From Clostridia bacterium (GTDB lineage Bacteria > Bacillota > Clostridia > Oscillospirales > Acutalibacteraceae), in assembly GCA_024404065.1 (NCBI GenBank), contig JAKSQR010000062.1, positions 1 to 8,203 of the forward strand: a stretch of 8,203 bases of DNA. Direction: 5' to 3'. Below are positions 1 through 6,663 of this stretch, piece after piece (within the stretch, counting starts at the first letter, position 1; each line of letters begins with the position of its first letter). The notes beneath the pieces were generated by a model. That model worked only from the letters and a program-made list of their open reading frames with translations. It was not told the origin of the DNA and made no database searches. The position numbers and the translations under genes are program-made.

Positions 1-1331
1 ACTGTGTGGTGTGCGCCACCTGCCATAATCCACATCTTTGCACCTGTGCAAAGGTCGGGCATTGCTCTCCACATAACTCTTGCTACGGGAAGGTTGGGCA
101 TTTCCATAATAGGCTTAACTGCCTCAATATCCTGAACTATAAGGCGAAGACCATCGCCCATATCAATAAGTGATGCTACAACGCCCTTGCCTGCCTTACC
201 TTCAAATACAAGACGTGCAGGGGGATTTTTGCCGCCGATACCAAGATGATGTACCTCAATCTTAGGCTTATCTGCTGCAAGTGTGGGGCAAACCTCAAGC
301 ATGTGTGCGCCAAGGGAGTATTCACTGCCCTCTGTAAGGTGATAGGTGTAATCCTCCATAAATGCGGAGCCACCGCCCATACCTTCACACATTGCTTTAA
401 TAATGCGTGTCATAGCGGAAACCTTCCAGTCACCTTCACCGCCGTAGCCGTAGCCCATCTCCATAAGTCTCTGAGATGCAAGACCAGGAAGCTGCTCCAT
501 ACCGTAAAGGTCCTCAAAGGTGTTTGTGTATGCTTTTGCGTCATTAGCATCAAGGAAGCGCTTAATAGCAATTTCTTCCTTTGCCTGATAGCGTACTGAT
601 GCAATATCATCAGTATTCATTACATATTTTTCTTTATACTCCTCAACAAGGGCATCTATCTCAGCCTCTGTTACCTTATCCATCTCAGCTACAAGGTCGC
701 CAACTGCCCAGGTATTTACCTGCCAGCCAAGCTGAATCTGAACGCCAACCTTGTCGCCCTCTGTAACGGCAACATTTCTCATATTGTCGCCAAAACGAAC
801 TACCTTAAGGCTCTTGCTCTCAGCATAGCCTATAGCACTTCTCATCCAGAGACCAAGCTCTTTAAGGGGAGCTTCATCCTTCCAGTAGCCCATAATTACC
901 TTGCGGGGCATACCCATTCTTGCACCAATGAAGCCATGCTCTCTGTCGCCATGAGCAGCCTGATTAAGGTTCATAAAGTCCATATCAATTTCTTCATTGG
1001 GGATTTCTCTGTTGTACTGTGTTGCAAAATGGCAGTAGGGCTTCTGAAGGGCTGCTAAGCCGTTTATCCACATTTTTGATGGGCTGAAGGTATGGCACCA
1101 TGTAACGATACCATAGCAGTTTTTATCATAGTTTGCTTCTCTTACAAGCTCAGTAACCTCATCTGCGGTTTTAACTGTGCCCTTATATGTAAACTTGCAG
1201 GGAATATTTGCATTTGCGTTTATTTCGTTTGCCATTTCCTCAGCACGCTGAGCAACTGTATCAAGCACCTCAGGACCATAAAGATGCTGGCTGCCTACAA
1301 TAAACCAAAATTCTTTTTCTTTCATTGCCAT
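1..1331 (-). CDS. araA: L-arabinose isomerase, C-terminus cut by window edge
   Basis: Interconverts L-arabinose and L-ribulose in the cytoplasm, the first step of arabinose catabolism. Translation on the minus strand from the ATG at 1331 gives an open frame to the left edge (443 residues seen; the family is about 490-500, so roughly 50 are missing). The start MAMKEKEFWFIVGSQHLYG is typical of AraA. Metal/active-site residues of the family are visible: E299 in GGEGDWK, E326 in FMEDYTYH, H343 in LGAHMLEVCP, and the GGAHHT histidines (441-442) right at the edge. The first ATG is chosen because a GAGGAG Shine-Dalgarno lies 8 nt upstream; an in-frame ATG two codons later (1325) would be too far away. 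It follows the sugar kinase by 14 nt, so the two are surely co-transcribed. No frameshift or stop is seen. Identification is very secure. Confidence 0.96.
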   Translation of the reverse strand, partial: MAMKEKEFWFIVGSQHLYGPEVLDTVAQRAEEMANEINANANIPCKFTYKGTVKTADEVTELVREANYDKNCYGIVTWCHTFSPSKMWINGLAALQKPYCHFATQYNREIPNEEIDMDFMNLNQAAHGDREHGFIGARMGMPRKVIMGYWKDEAPLKELGLWMRSAIGYAESKSLKVVRFGDNMRNVAVTEGDKVGVQIQLGWQVNTWAVGDLVAEMDKVTEAEIDALVEEYKEKYVMNTDDIASVRYQAKEEIAIKRFLDANDAKAYTNTFEDLYGMEQLPGLASQRLMEMGYGYGGEGDWKVSAMTRIIKAMCEGMGGGSAFMEDYTYHLTEGSEYSLGAHMLEVCPTLAADKPKIEVHHLGIGGKNPPARLVFEGKAGKGVVASLIDMGDGLRLIVQDIEAVKPIMEMPNLPVARVMWRAMPDLCTGAKMWIMAGGAHHT

Positions 1332-1345
1332 AGTTATATCTCCTC

Positions 1346-2923
1346 TCAGCCTTCAACTGCTGCCTTCTCGGCGGCAAGGCCTTTCTTATAATTTGCTATA
1401 AACTGCTTGTAGCCTGCAATATCCTCATCGGTAGCTTTAACCTCAAAGGCTTCCTGACTGCCGAATACTACGTTATCAAGGTAATCCTCAAGGGTCTGAC
1501 CTTCGTTTTTATTTGCCATATAGGATGCAAGTATTGCCATACCCCATGGGCCGCCCTCGCCTGCAGTTTTCATAACAGATACGGGAGCATTAAGAGCAGC
1601 AGACATAATGGTCTGACCTGCAATTGGAGCCTTGAAATAACCGCCGTGACCTAAAAGCTTATCAAGCTTAACATTCTCTGCATCAAGTATTTCTTTACCG
1701 ATTGAGAGAGTAGCTGCTGCGGATGAAAGCTGTGTGCGGGCAAAGTTTGCAAGGGTAAATTTATCCTCAGGGCCTCTCATAAACATAGGCTTACCGCTAT
1801 CAAGACCTGTGATTACTTCGCCTGAAAGGTAGTTGTAGCCTACAAGACCGCCACAATCCTTATCACCCTCAAGTGCGAGCTCAAACATTTTATCAAGCAC
1901 CTTGTAAATGGATATATCCATACCCATAGCCTTGCACATATCTGTAAACATACCTGCCCACGCATCAATTTCGCAGGAGCAGTTGTTGCAGTGTACCATG
2001 GCAACGGGGCTGCCTGATGGTGTGGTAACCATATCAATCTCTTCATAATATTTTGAAAGTGCCTTTTCAAGCACAACCATTAAGAAAATTGATGTGCCTG
2101 CGGAGACATTACCTGTGCGCTGTGCAACGGAATTGGTAGCTACCATACCTGTGCCTGCATCACCCTCAGGTGGGCAAAGGGGTACGCCTGCCTTAAACTC
2201 ACCGCTTGGGTCAAGGAAAAGTGCGCCCTGCTCTGTAAGAGAGCCTGCATCCTCACCTGCAACTAAAATGGCAGGGAATAATTCCTCTATCTTTTTGGGC
2301 TTACCGCCTGTAAGCTCATCAAACTTTTTAACCATTTCGGCATCATATTTATTAACTGTGCTGTCAATGGGGAACATACCACTTGCTTCGCCTATACCAA
2401 TTACACGCTTGCCTGTAAGCATATAATGAACGTATGAGGCAAGAGTATAAACAGAGTCAACATCCTTTACGTGGGGCTCATTATTAAGCATTGCCTGGTA
2501 AAGGTGAGCTATGCTCCAGCGCTGAGGCACATTGAAGCTGAATAAAGCTGAAAGCTTCTCTGCCGCTTCGCCTGTAATTGTATTTCTCCATGTACGGAAT
2601 TCGGCAAGCTGATTGCCGTTTTTATCAAAGGCAATGTAGCCGTGCATCATACCGCTTATACCAAGTGCCTTAGCCTTTGTAAGCTTAACACTGTACTTTT
2701 TCTCAACATCTGCTTTAAGGTTTGCAAAAGCAGTCTGAAGCCCTGTTTTAACCTCATCAAGTGAGTAGGTCCACACACCGTTTTTATAGCTGTTTTCCCA
2801 GTCAAAAGCACCTGATGCAAGGGGTGTAGCCTTCTCATCAATAAGCACTGCTTTAATGCGGGTTGAGCCAAACTCAATACCAATGCTTGCACATCCGTTT
2901 GCGATTATTTCCTTAATATCCAT
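1346..2923 (-). CDS. FGGY-family carbohydrate kinase, probable L-ribulokinase
   Basis: Predicted ATP-dependent sugar kinase of 525 residues that would phosphorylate L-ribulose made by the adjacent isomerase. FGGY_N fold: the phosphate-binding signature IGIEFGSTRIKAV at 14-26 and SGMMHG at 90-95 (xylulokinase-like, usually SGQMHG). The catalytic Asp is probably D255 in PPEGDAGTGM, followed by GNVSAGTSIF (271-280). FGGY_C: LLGHGGYFKAP (423-433) and EGGPWGMAIL (456-465) form the ADP-binding half. The sequence resembles the xylulokinase-like clostridial family found in arabinose operons rather than the longer E. coli AraB. The start at 2923 is supported by AAGGAAG 7 nt upstream. It is the first gene after a strong promoter, with araA 14 nt downstream. 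The substrate is inferred from context; L-xylulose or D-xylulose cannot be excluded from sequence alone. Confidence 0.9.
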   Translation of the reverse strand: MDIKEIIANGCASIGIEFGSTRIKAVLIDEKATPLASGAFDWENSYKNGVWTYSLDEVKTGLQTAFANLKADVEKKYSVKLTKAKALGISGMMHGYIAFDKNGNQLAEFRTWRNTITGEAAEKLSALFSFNVPQRWSIAHLYQAMLNNEPHVKDVDSVYTLASYVHYMLTGKRVIGIGEASGMFPIDSTVNKYDAEMVKKFDELTGGKPKKIEELFPAILVAGEDAGSLTEQGALFLDPSGEFKAGVPLCPPEGDAGTGMVATNSVAQRTGNVSAGTSIFLMVVLEKALSKYYEEIDMVTTPSGSPVAMVHCNNCSCEIDAWAGMFTDMCKAMGMDISIYKVLDKMFELALEGDKDCGGLVGYNYLSGEVITGLDSGKPMFMRGPEDKFTLANFARTQLSSAAATLSIGKEILDAENVKLDKLLGHGGYFKAPIAGQTIMSAALNAPVSVMKTAGEGGPWGMAILASYMANKNEGQTLEDYLDNVVFGSQEAFEVKATDEDIAGYKQFIANYKKGLAAEKAAVEG

Positions 2924-2940
2924 TTAAGCACTTCCTTAAA
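2923..2940 (-). promoter_or_regulatory. Kinase Shine-Dalgarno inside a short inverted repeat
   Basis: The ribosome binding site AAGGAAG (2931-2937) lies 7 nt before the ATG. It sits within TTTAAG-GAAGTG-CTTAAA, a perfect 6-bp inverted repeat with a 6-nt loop whose downstream arm reaches the A of the start codon. As RNA the stem is weak (A/U rich); as DNA it could be an operator just downstream of the transcription start. Its role is unproven. Confidence 0.35.
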
Positions 2941-2954
2941 TCCATATTAAAATA

Positions 2955-2983
2955 AGTATATAATATATAGGTTTTTTAGTCAA
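2955..2983 (-). promoter_or_regulatory. sigma-A promoter of the kinase-araA operon
   Basis: On the minus strand TTGACT (-35, 2978-2983) and TATACT (-10, 2955-2960) are separated by exactly 17 bp. Transcription would start near 2948, leaving a leader of only about 25 nt before the kinase ATG. I see no match to an AraR operator or CcpA cre consensus around it, so the mode of arabinose control is not visible. Confidence 0.8.
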
Positions 2984-2990
2984 TAAAGAA

Positions 2991-3027
2991 TATTAAAATG
3001 CTTCCCCCGAAAATTCAGAGGAAGCAT
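2991..3027 (-). terminator. Intrinsic terminator of the HAD phosphatase gene
   Basis: On the minus strand, bases 3027-2998 form a hairpin beginning ATGCTTCC and ending GGAAGCAT. The eight outer pairs are perfect and four inner pairs include two G-U wobbles, closing on a 6-nt loop, AATTTT. It is followed by TTTAATA. It starts 10 nt after the HAD stop codon and ends just before the -35 box of the arabinose operon, insulating the two units. Confidence 0.75.
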
Positions 3028-3036
3028 AATTTTTAA

Positions 3037-3831
3037 TTATAAGCAATATTTTTCTACCATCTTTGCAACGCCGTCATTATCGTTTGTATCGGTAATATAA
3101 TCGCAGTGCTCTTTAACAAAATCTGAGGCATTCTGCATAGCAACTGAGAGCCCTGCAATGCTGAGCATACTTAAATCATTTTCGCCATCACCTACGGCAA
3201 TAATTTCGTCAGGGGTAATGCCGTAATACTCCCCTAATTTTTTAAGTGACTCTGCCTTTGATACCTCTTTATTCATAATTTCAAGGTAACGGGGGTCTGA
3301 TGTGCAGTAATTTATGCTATCAATATTAAGAGAATCAAGGTATTTTATATTTTCCTGCACCTTTTCGGCTGTATCATACCATATCATTTTTGTAAGCCCC
3401 TGCTGTGCAATGGCGTGGCAATCATCAAATAATGTAGGTGCCATACCTGAAAGGCGACCATATCTTTCGCTGCGGTCATCAAGCTTATCGGTATAGAATT
3501 TATCCATACTCCAGCAGCAGATGGTAGAGCCACGCTCTATGCCCATTTTAAGCAGCTTTTCTGCTATGTCAGCATCAAGCCCCTTTTCAAAAAGCACCTT
3601 GCCTGTATCAAGCTCCACAATTTTACCGCCATTATAGGCAATGGCAGGTGTGCCTAAGTTTTTAAGAAACTCAAAACGGCTGAGTGATGGAGTTGAGCGG
3701 CCTGAAACCACAGCAAATTTAACACCGTTTTTGCAGGCTTTATTTATAACGCTTTGTGTATATTCGGTAATCTGCTTTTCGCTGTTAAGCAGAGTGCCAT
3801 CCATATCCATTGCAACAAGTTTATATCTCAT
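3037..3831 (-). CDS. Cof-type HAD-IIB family phosphatase
   Basis: Cytoplasmic haloacid-dehalogenase-superfamily hydrolase of 264 residues, the usual length for the Cof/YidA group that dephosphorylates sugar phosphates, flavin or pyridoxal phosphates. Motif I is DMDGTLL at 9-15, with nucleophile D9 and acid/base D11. Motif II is VVSGRS with S43. Motif III is likely K192 in EVSKAESLKKLG, and motif IV is GDGENDLSM (214-222), which supplies the Mg2+ ligands. The stretch between motifs II and III (about 85-185) is the C2B cap. The start at 3831 has GGGAG 6 nt upstream. It has its own promoter and terminator and is therefore monocistronic, divergent from the GTPase gene. The substrate cannot be told from sequence; lying beside arabinose genes does not make it part of that pathway because a terminator separates them. 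Confidence 0.93.
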   Translation of the reverse strand: MRYKLVAMDMDGTLLNSEKQITEYTQSVINKACKNGVKFAVVSGRSTPSLSRFEFLKNLGTPAIAYNGGKIVELDTGKVLFEKGLDADIAEKLLKMGIERGSTICCWSMDKFYTDKLDDRSERYGRLSGMAPTLFDDCHAIAQQGLTKMIWYDTAEKVQENIKYLDSLNIDSINYCTSDPRYLEIMNKEVSKAESLKKLGEYYGITPDEIIAVGDGENDLSMLSIAGLSVAMQNASDFVKEHCDYITDTNDNDGVAKMVEKYCL

Positions 3832-3860
3832 AAAAAGCTCCCTTTGTTTATTCTTAATAG

Positions 3861-3889
3861 ATTAAAACACAAAAATGCGCAAATTTCAA
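3861..3889 (-). promoter_or_regulatory. Promoter of the HAD phosphatase gene
   Basis: Minus-strand TTGAAA (3884-3889) and TTTAAT (3861-3866) with a 17-bp spacer. The predicted start near 3854 leaves a leader of about 23 nt. It is weaker than the GTPase promoter, which lies back to back with it; the two -35 boxes are 11 bp apart. Confidence 0.6.
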
Positions 3890-3900
3890 CATAACTTTGC

Positions 3901-3929
3901 TTGAAGAAATCATAAATTAGTATTATAAT
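3901..3929 (+). promoter_or_regulatory. Promoter of the CobW-type GTPase gene
   Basis: TTGAAG (-35, 3901-3906) and a perfect TATAAT (-10, 3924-3929) with a 17-bp spacer; the start is expected near 3936. A 7-bp inverted repeat TAAATTA/TAATTTA (3913-3919 and 3939-3945) brackets the -10 and start region and could be an operator, but in such AT-rich DNA this is weak evidence. No clear Zur-box match is seen. Confidence 0.75.
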
Positions 3930-3966
3930 ATATTGCGTTAATTTAATAAGAAACAGAGGCGATAAT

Positions 3967-5382
3967 ATGCGCAGTATTTTCAGAAAGAAAGAGCTTGTAC
4001 CAGTTTCTCTGCTTACAGGCTACCTTGGTGCAGGTAAAACCACACTGCTTAACCACGTGCTCAACAATCAGGAGGGCTATAAGGTTGCAGTAATCGTAAA
4101 CGATATAGGCGAAGTAAACATTGACGAAACTCTTATTGCAAGAGGCGGCGCAGTGCAGGGTAACGACAGCCTTGTTCCCCTTTCAAACGGCTGTATCTGC
4201 TGCACACTCAGTGTAGACCTTATGAATCAGATTGCAGACCTTTGCCGCTCAAGAAAGTTTGACTATATTCTTATTGAGGCTTCAGGTATCTGTGAGCCCG
4301 AGCCCATTGCAAACTCAATCTGTATGCTTGATGGCTCTGACCCCAGCGTAAAGGCACCTGCAGTTTGCTACCTTGATAACGTTACAACAGTAGTTGACGC
4401 AAAGAGAATGGCAGATGAATTCTCATCAGGTAAAGCCCTTCTTAATGACGATATGGACGAGGAGGATATTGAAAACCTCCTTGTACAGCAGATTGAATTC
4501 TGCAACACAATCGTACTTAACAAGGTTGACCTTGTTACTGAGGAAGAGAAAAAGAATGTGCTTGAGGTTATTAAGGCACTTCAGCCCACAGCCAAGATTA
4601 TTGAGGCTGTAAAGGGTGAGGTTGAGGTTGCAGATATCCTTGCAACAGGCAGATTTAATATGGAAACCGTTCAGAGCAGTGCAGGATGGCTTCAGGCTAT
4701 GCAGGGCGAAGGTGAAAACTCAGAAACTCTTGCAAAGGAAGAGGAAGAGCATCACCACCATCACCATCATGACCACGATGAAGAGGAGCACGAGCATCAC
4801 CATCATCACGACCACGATGAGGACTGCGACTGTGAAGAATGCCAGCACGACCATGAGCATCATCACCACCACGATCATGATGAAGATTGTGACTGCGAAG
4901 AGTGTCAGCACGACCATGACCATGACCACGAGGAAGGTCACCATCATCACCACCATCACCATCATCATGACCATGACCACGGTGAGGGCGAGGCAGAGGA
5001 ATATGGCATAGGCACATTCGTTTACCAGAATGTAAAGCCCTTCTCAAAGCAGAAGTTTGAAAACTTTGTATTCAGCGAGTGGCCATCAAATATCATCAGA
5101 GCAAAGGGCCTTACATGGATTATTGAGGACCCCAACAACGCTTACATCTTTGAGCAGTGCGGCAAGCAGAAAACTGCTGTAAATGACGGTATGTGGATTG
5201 ACGCTTTCCCTGAGAAGGAGAAAAAGCAGATTTTTGCTATGAACCCCGGCATTGAAGAAACATGGGATCCCCTCTACGGTGACCGTTGCAACAAGATTGT
5301 ATTTATAGGCCGTAAGATGGATAAGAAAGCAATTATCAAAGCCCTTGACGATTGTATTTCAGATATCCCCTTCAAAAAGTAA
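3967..5382 (+). CDS. COG0523/CobW-family GTPase with His/Cys-rich metal-binding linker
   Basis: A 471-residue G3E-type P-loop GTPase of the CobW/YjiA/ZNG1 group, whose members act as GTP-dependent metal insertases or chaperones, often for zinc. Walker A is GYLGAGKT (18-25), the family metal motif is GCICC (75-79, Cys 76, 78 and 79), the Walker B-like strand is ILIEASG (101-107), and the guanine-specificity motif is NKVD (185-188). The GTPase domain (about 12-230) is followed by a low-complexity linker (262-338) holding 39 His and 6 Cys with many Asp/Glu. A CobW_C domain follows (about 346-460). His-rich insertions are known in this family, but this one is long and includes a tandem Cys-containing unit. 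The start has AGAGG 7 nt upstream. It is a single-gene unit with its own promoter and terminator. GTP binding is secure; the metal and client protein are not determined. Confidence 0.93.
   Translation: MRSIFRKKELVPVSLLTGYLGAGKTTLLNHVLNNQEGYKVAVIVNDIGEVNIDETLIARGGAVQGNDSLVPLSNGCICCTLSVDLMNQIADLCRSRKFDYILIEASGICEPEPIANSICMLDGSDPSVKAPAVCYLDNVTTVVDAKRMADEFSSGKALLNDDMDEEDIENLLVQQIEFCNTIVLNKVDLVTEEEKKNVLEVIKALQPTAKIIEAVKGEVEVADILATGRFNMETVQSSAGWLQAMQGEGENSETLAKEEEEHHHHHHHDHDEEEHEHHHHHDHDEDCDCEECQHDHEHHHHHDHDEDCDCEECQHDHDHDHEEGHHHHHHHHHHDHDHGEGEAEEYGIGTFVYQNVKPFSKQKFENFVFSEWPSNIIRAKGLTWIIEDPNNAYIFEQCGKQKTAVNDGMWIDAFPEKEKKQIFAMNPGIEETWDPLYGDRCNKIVFIGRKMDKKAIIKALDDCISDIPFKK
4795..4920 (+). repeat. Two tandem 63-bp coding repeats (21-residue His/Cys module)
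   Basis: Unit 1 (4795-4857) and unit 2 (4858-4920) encode residues 277-297 and 298-318 of the GTPase. Each runs five His, then HDHDEDCDCEECQHDH, ending in Glu in unit 1 and Asp in unit 2. Twenty of 21 residues are identical, yet 11 codons differ synonymously at the third base. Each unit supplies a CDCEEC cluster flanked by His, a plausible soft-metal site. Confidence 0.9.
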
Positions 5383-5394
5383 TTAAGACACAAA

Positions 5395-5427
5395 AAGAGC
5401 ACTCCCTTCGGAGTGCTCTTGATTTTT
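5395..5427. terminator. Bidirectional terminator between the convergent GTPase and exchanger genes
   Basis: A perfect 11-bp stem, AAGAGCACTCC with GGAGTGCTCTT, closes on a 4-nt CTTC loop (5406-5409). It is followed on the plus strand by GATTTTTAT and on the minus strand by TTTTTGTGT, so it can end transcripts from both sides. It begins 12 nt after the GTPase stop and ends 12 nt before the exchanger stop. Confidence 0.92.
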
Positions 5428-5432
5428 ATAAG

Positions 5433-6500
5433 TTAAGCAGCAAATGCTCTTACAGCTGAGAAGCCGATATATACTGCATAAACTGCAAGCATTGCAATAC
5501 CCTGAGCCTTGTAGCCCTTCTGCTTAATAAGCATAGGTACAATTGCAATAAGAGTAACGCCTAAGCAAAGAGGCATATCAATTCTGAAGGAATCAAGGGG
5601 AATTGTAAATGGAATTGCTGTGCCTGTACCATTCTCCTTACCCATTGCAACAAACTTACAAATGGGAAGAATAAGTGAAAGGTCAATGATATTTGCACCA
5701 ACAATGTTACCTACTGAAAGGTTAGCTTCCTTCTTGCGGATAGCTGTAATTGTGGTAACAAGCTCGGGAAGTGATGTGCCGATAGCAACAAGAGTAATTG
5801 CAACAATTCTTTCGGGTACCTTGAATACATCCTGTGCAATAACTGTGCCGTGGTCTATAAGAAGGGTTGAGCCTGCAACGATTGCAAGTGCACCTATAAT
5901 GAACATTACAACCTGCTTAACCATTCCCTTTTTGGAAAATTCAAACTCTTCTTCCTCTTCAGCGCCTTCAAGCTCTGAGTTGCCCTGACGTGCATCCTGT
6001 ACGTTGTAAACCATAAATACAACAAAGATGATGAAGAGTACTATACAAGCCCAAAGCTGAAGCTCATGCTCACCTGCAGCATTCTTCTGGAAGCAGCCTA
6101 CCCATAAAAATGCGGCTGAGCCGATAAGAAGTAGGAACTGCTCAAGGAAGCGCTTACGTGAAGCGGTAACAGCCATAAAAATTAAGGCAAGTGCCATAAT
6201 CATAGCGGTATTTGCCGTAACTGAGCCTATCGCATTACCAATAGCCATATCATTACAGCCGGGCTCACCCTTAATAATAGCTGTAACAGAAACTATCATT
6301 TCAGGCAATGTGGTTGCAAAGCTTACGATAGTAGCACCAATGATGAATGTGGGGATTTTTGCCGCACGTGCAATCCAGCTTGCTGCATCAACAAACCAGT
6401 CGCCACCCTTTACAACAAGTACAAGGCCTACTGCAAAAAGTACAAATGCAAGCACCTTGCCAAGCACTGTTGCGGAATCATAAAATACGGTATCAATCAT
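5433..6500 (-). CDS. CaCA-superfamily cation exchanger, candidate Mn2+ (or Ca2+) exporter
   Basis: Inner-membrane cation/Na+ or H+ antiporter of 355 residues with about ten predicted membrane segments (roughly 13-31, 50-75, 85-110, 120-137, 148-165, 194-213, 230-255, 262-285, 305-324, 334-351). It carries the two inverted alpha repeats that define the family. Alpha-1 is GATIVSFATTLPE (55-67, E67) with GNAIGS (88-93); alpha-2 is TLVAIGTSLPE (236-246, E246) with GNIVGANIID (264-273). The halves are joined by a loop with an acidic patch, EGAEEEEEFEF (178-188). The usual annotation would be calcium/sodium antiporter. However, the leader contains a yybP-ykoY-type Mn2+ riboswitch, which argues that Mn2+ is a physiological substrate. 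The Shine-Dalgarno GGAGG is 11 nt from the ATG, a long spacing, and is buried in a hairpin. It has its own promoter and is convergent with the metal-binding GTPase gene. Family is secure; substrate is inferred. Confidence 0.92.
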   Translation of the reverse strand: MIDTVFYDSATVLGKVLAFVLFAVGLVLVVKGGDWFVDAASWIARAAKIPTFIIGATIVSFATTLPEMIVSVTAIIKGEPGCNDMAIGNAIGSVTANTAMIMALALIFMAVTASRKRFLEQFLLLIGSAAFLWVGCFQKNAAGEHELQLWACIVLFIIFVVFMVYNVQDARQGNSELEGAEEEEEFEFSKKGMVKQVVMFIIGALAIVAGSTLLIDHGTVIAQDVFKVPERIVAITLVAIGTSLPELVTTITAIRKKEANLSVGNIVGANIIDLSLILPICKFVAMGKENGTGTAIPFTIPLDSFRIDMPLCLGVTLIAIVPMLIKQKGYKAQGIAMLAVYAVYIGFSAVRAFAA

Positions 6501-6511
6501 AAAAAATAAAA

Positions 6512-6543
6512 CCTCCGTTATTTGCTTAGTGCAAAAACAGAGG
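6512..6543 (-). promoter_or_regulatory. Shine-Dalgarno-sequestering hairpin (riboswitch expression platform)
   Basis: In the minus-strand leader, CCTCTGTT (6543-6536) pairs with AACGGAGG (6519-6512), giving eight pairs with one G-U. One bulged base follows, then TTTGC pairs with GCAAA around a 5-nt loop. The 3' arm contains the whole GGAGG ribosome binding site, so the fold would block initiation. There is no U-run after it, so translational rather than transcriptional control is inferred. Confidence 0.7.
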
Positions 6544-6657
6544 ACATAATGAGACCACTGCCTTTGCAGATAAGTCTCGTCATTTAATGCAAAACCAGAA
6601 GATGTAATCTTCAGTATGTTGGCAATGCAACGCTATGCGCTGACTACTCCCTTACAA
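6538..6657 (-). ncRNA. yybP-ykoY family manganese riboswitch aptamer
   Basis: The leader of the exchanger gene carries the hallmarks I associate with the yybP-ykoY (Mn2+-sensing) aptamer. Near the 5' end is AAGGGAGTAG (6644-6653), followed by small helices, a CCAACATACTG segment (6612-6622), and a perfect GAAGAT/ATCTTC hairpin (about 6599-6613). A conserved-type stem GAGAC/GTCTC (6574-6578 with 6551-6555) encloses an inner CTGC-AAAG-GCAG hairpin. It starts just downstream of a strong promoter and ends in a hairpin over the ribosome binding site. Family knowledge: these RNAs turn on cation transporters when Mn2+ is high. Boundaries are approximate, and the class was recognised by eye rather than by a covariance model. 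Confidence 0.82.
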
Positions 6658-6663
6658 GGCAAG

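Noticed and set aside
2944..2999. Direct repeat ATATTAAAAT at 2944-2953 and 2990-2999 flanking the arabinose promoter
   Set aside because: Ten A/T-only bases in very AT-rich DNA, with one copy in the terminator tail; chance is a sufficient explanation without conservation data.
4750..4980. His-codon tract as a slippage or phase-variation switch
   Set aside because: CAC and CAT codons are mixed irregularly and the tandem units have diverged at third positions, so there is no long perfect repeat likely to slip at high rate, and all units are multiples of three.
4697..5047. Two long minus-strand open frames opposite the His-rich linker, rich in Met/Val or His/Arg/Gly
   Set aside because: They are by-products of the repetitive CAC/CAT/GAC/GAG codons on the plus strand. 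They have no ribosome binding site, promoter or recognisable domain, and they lie inside a secure GTPase gene.
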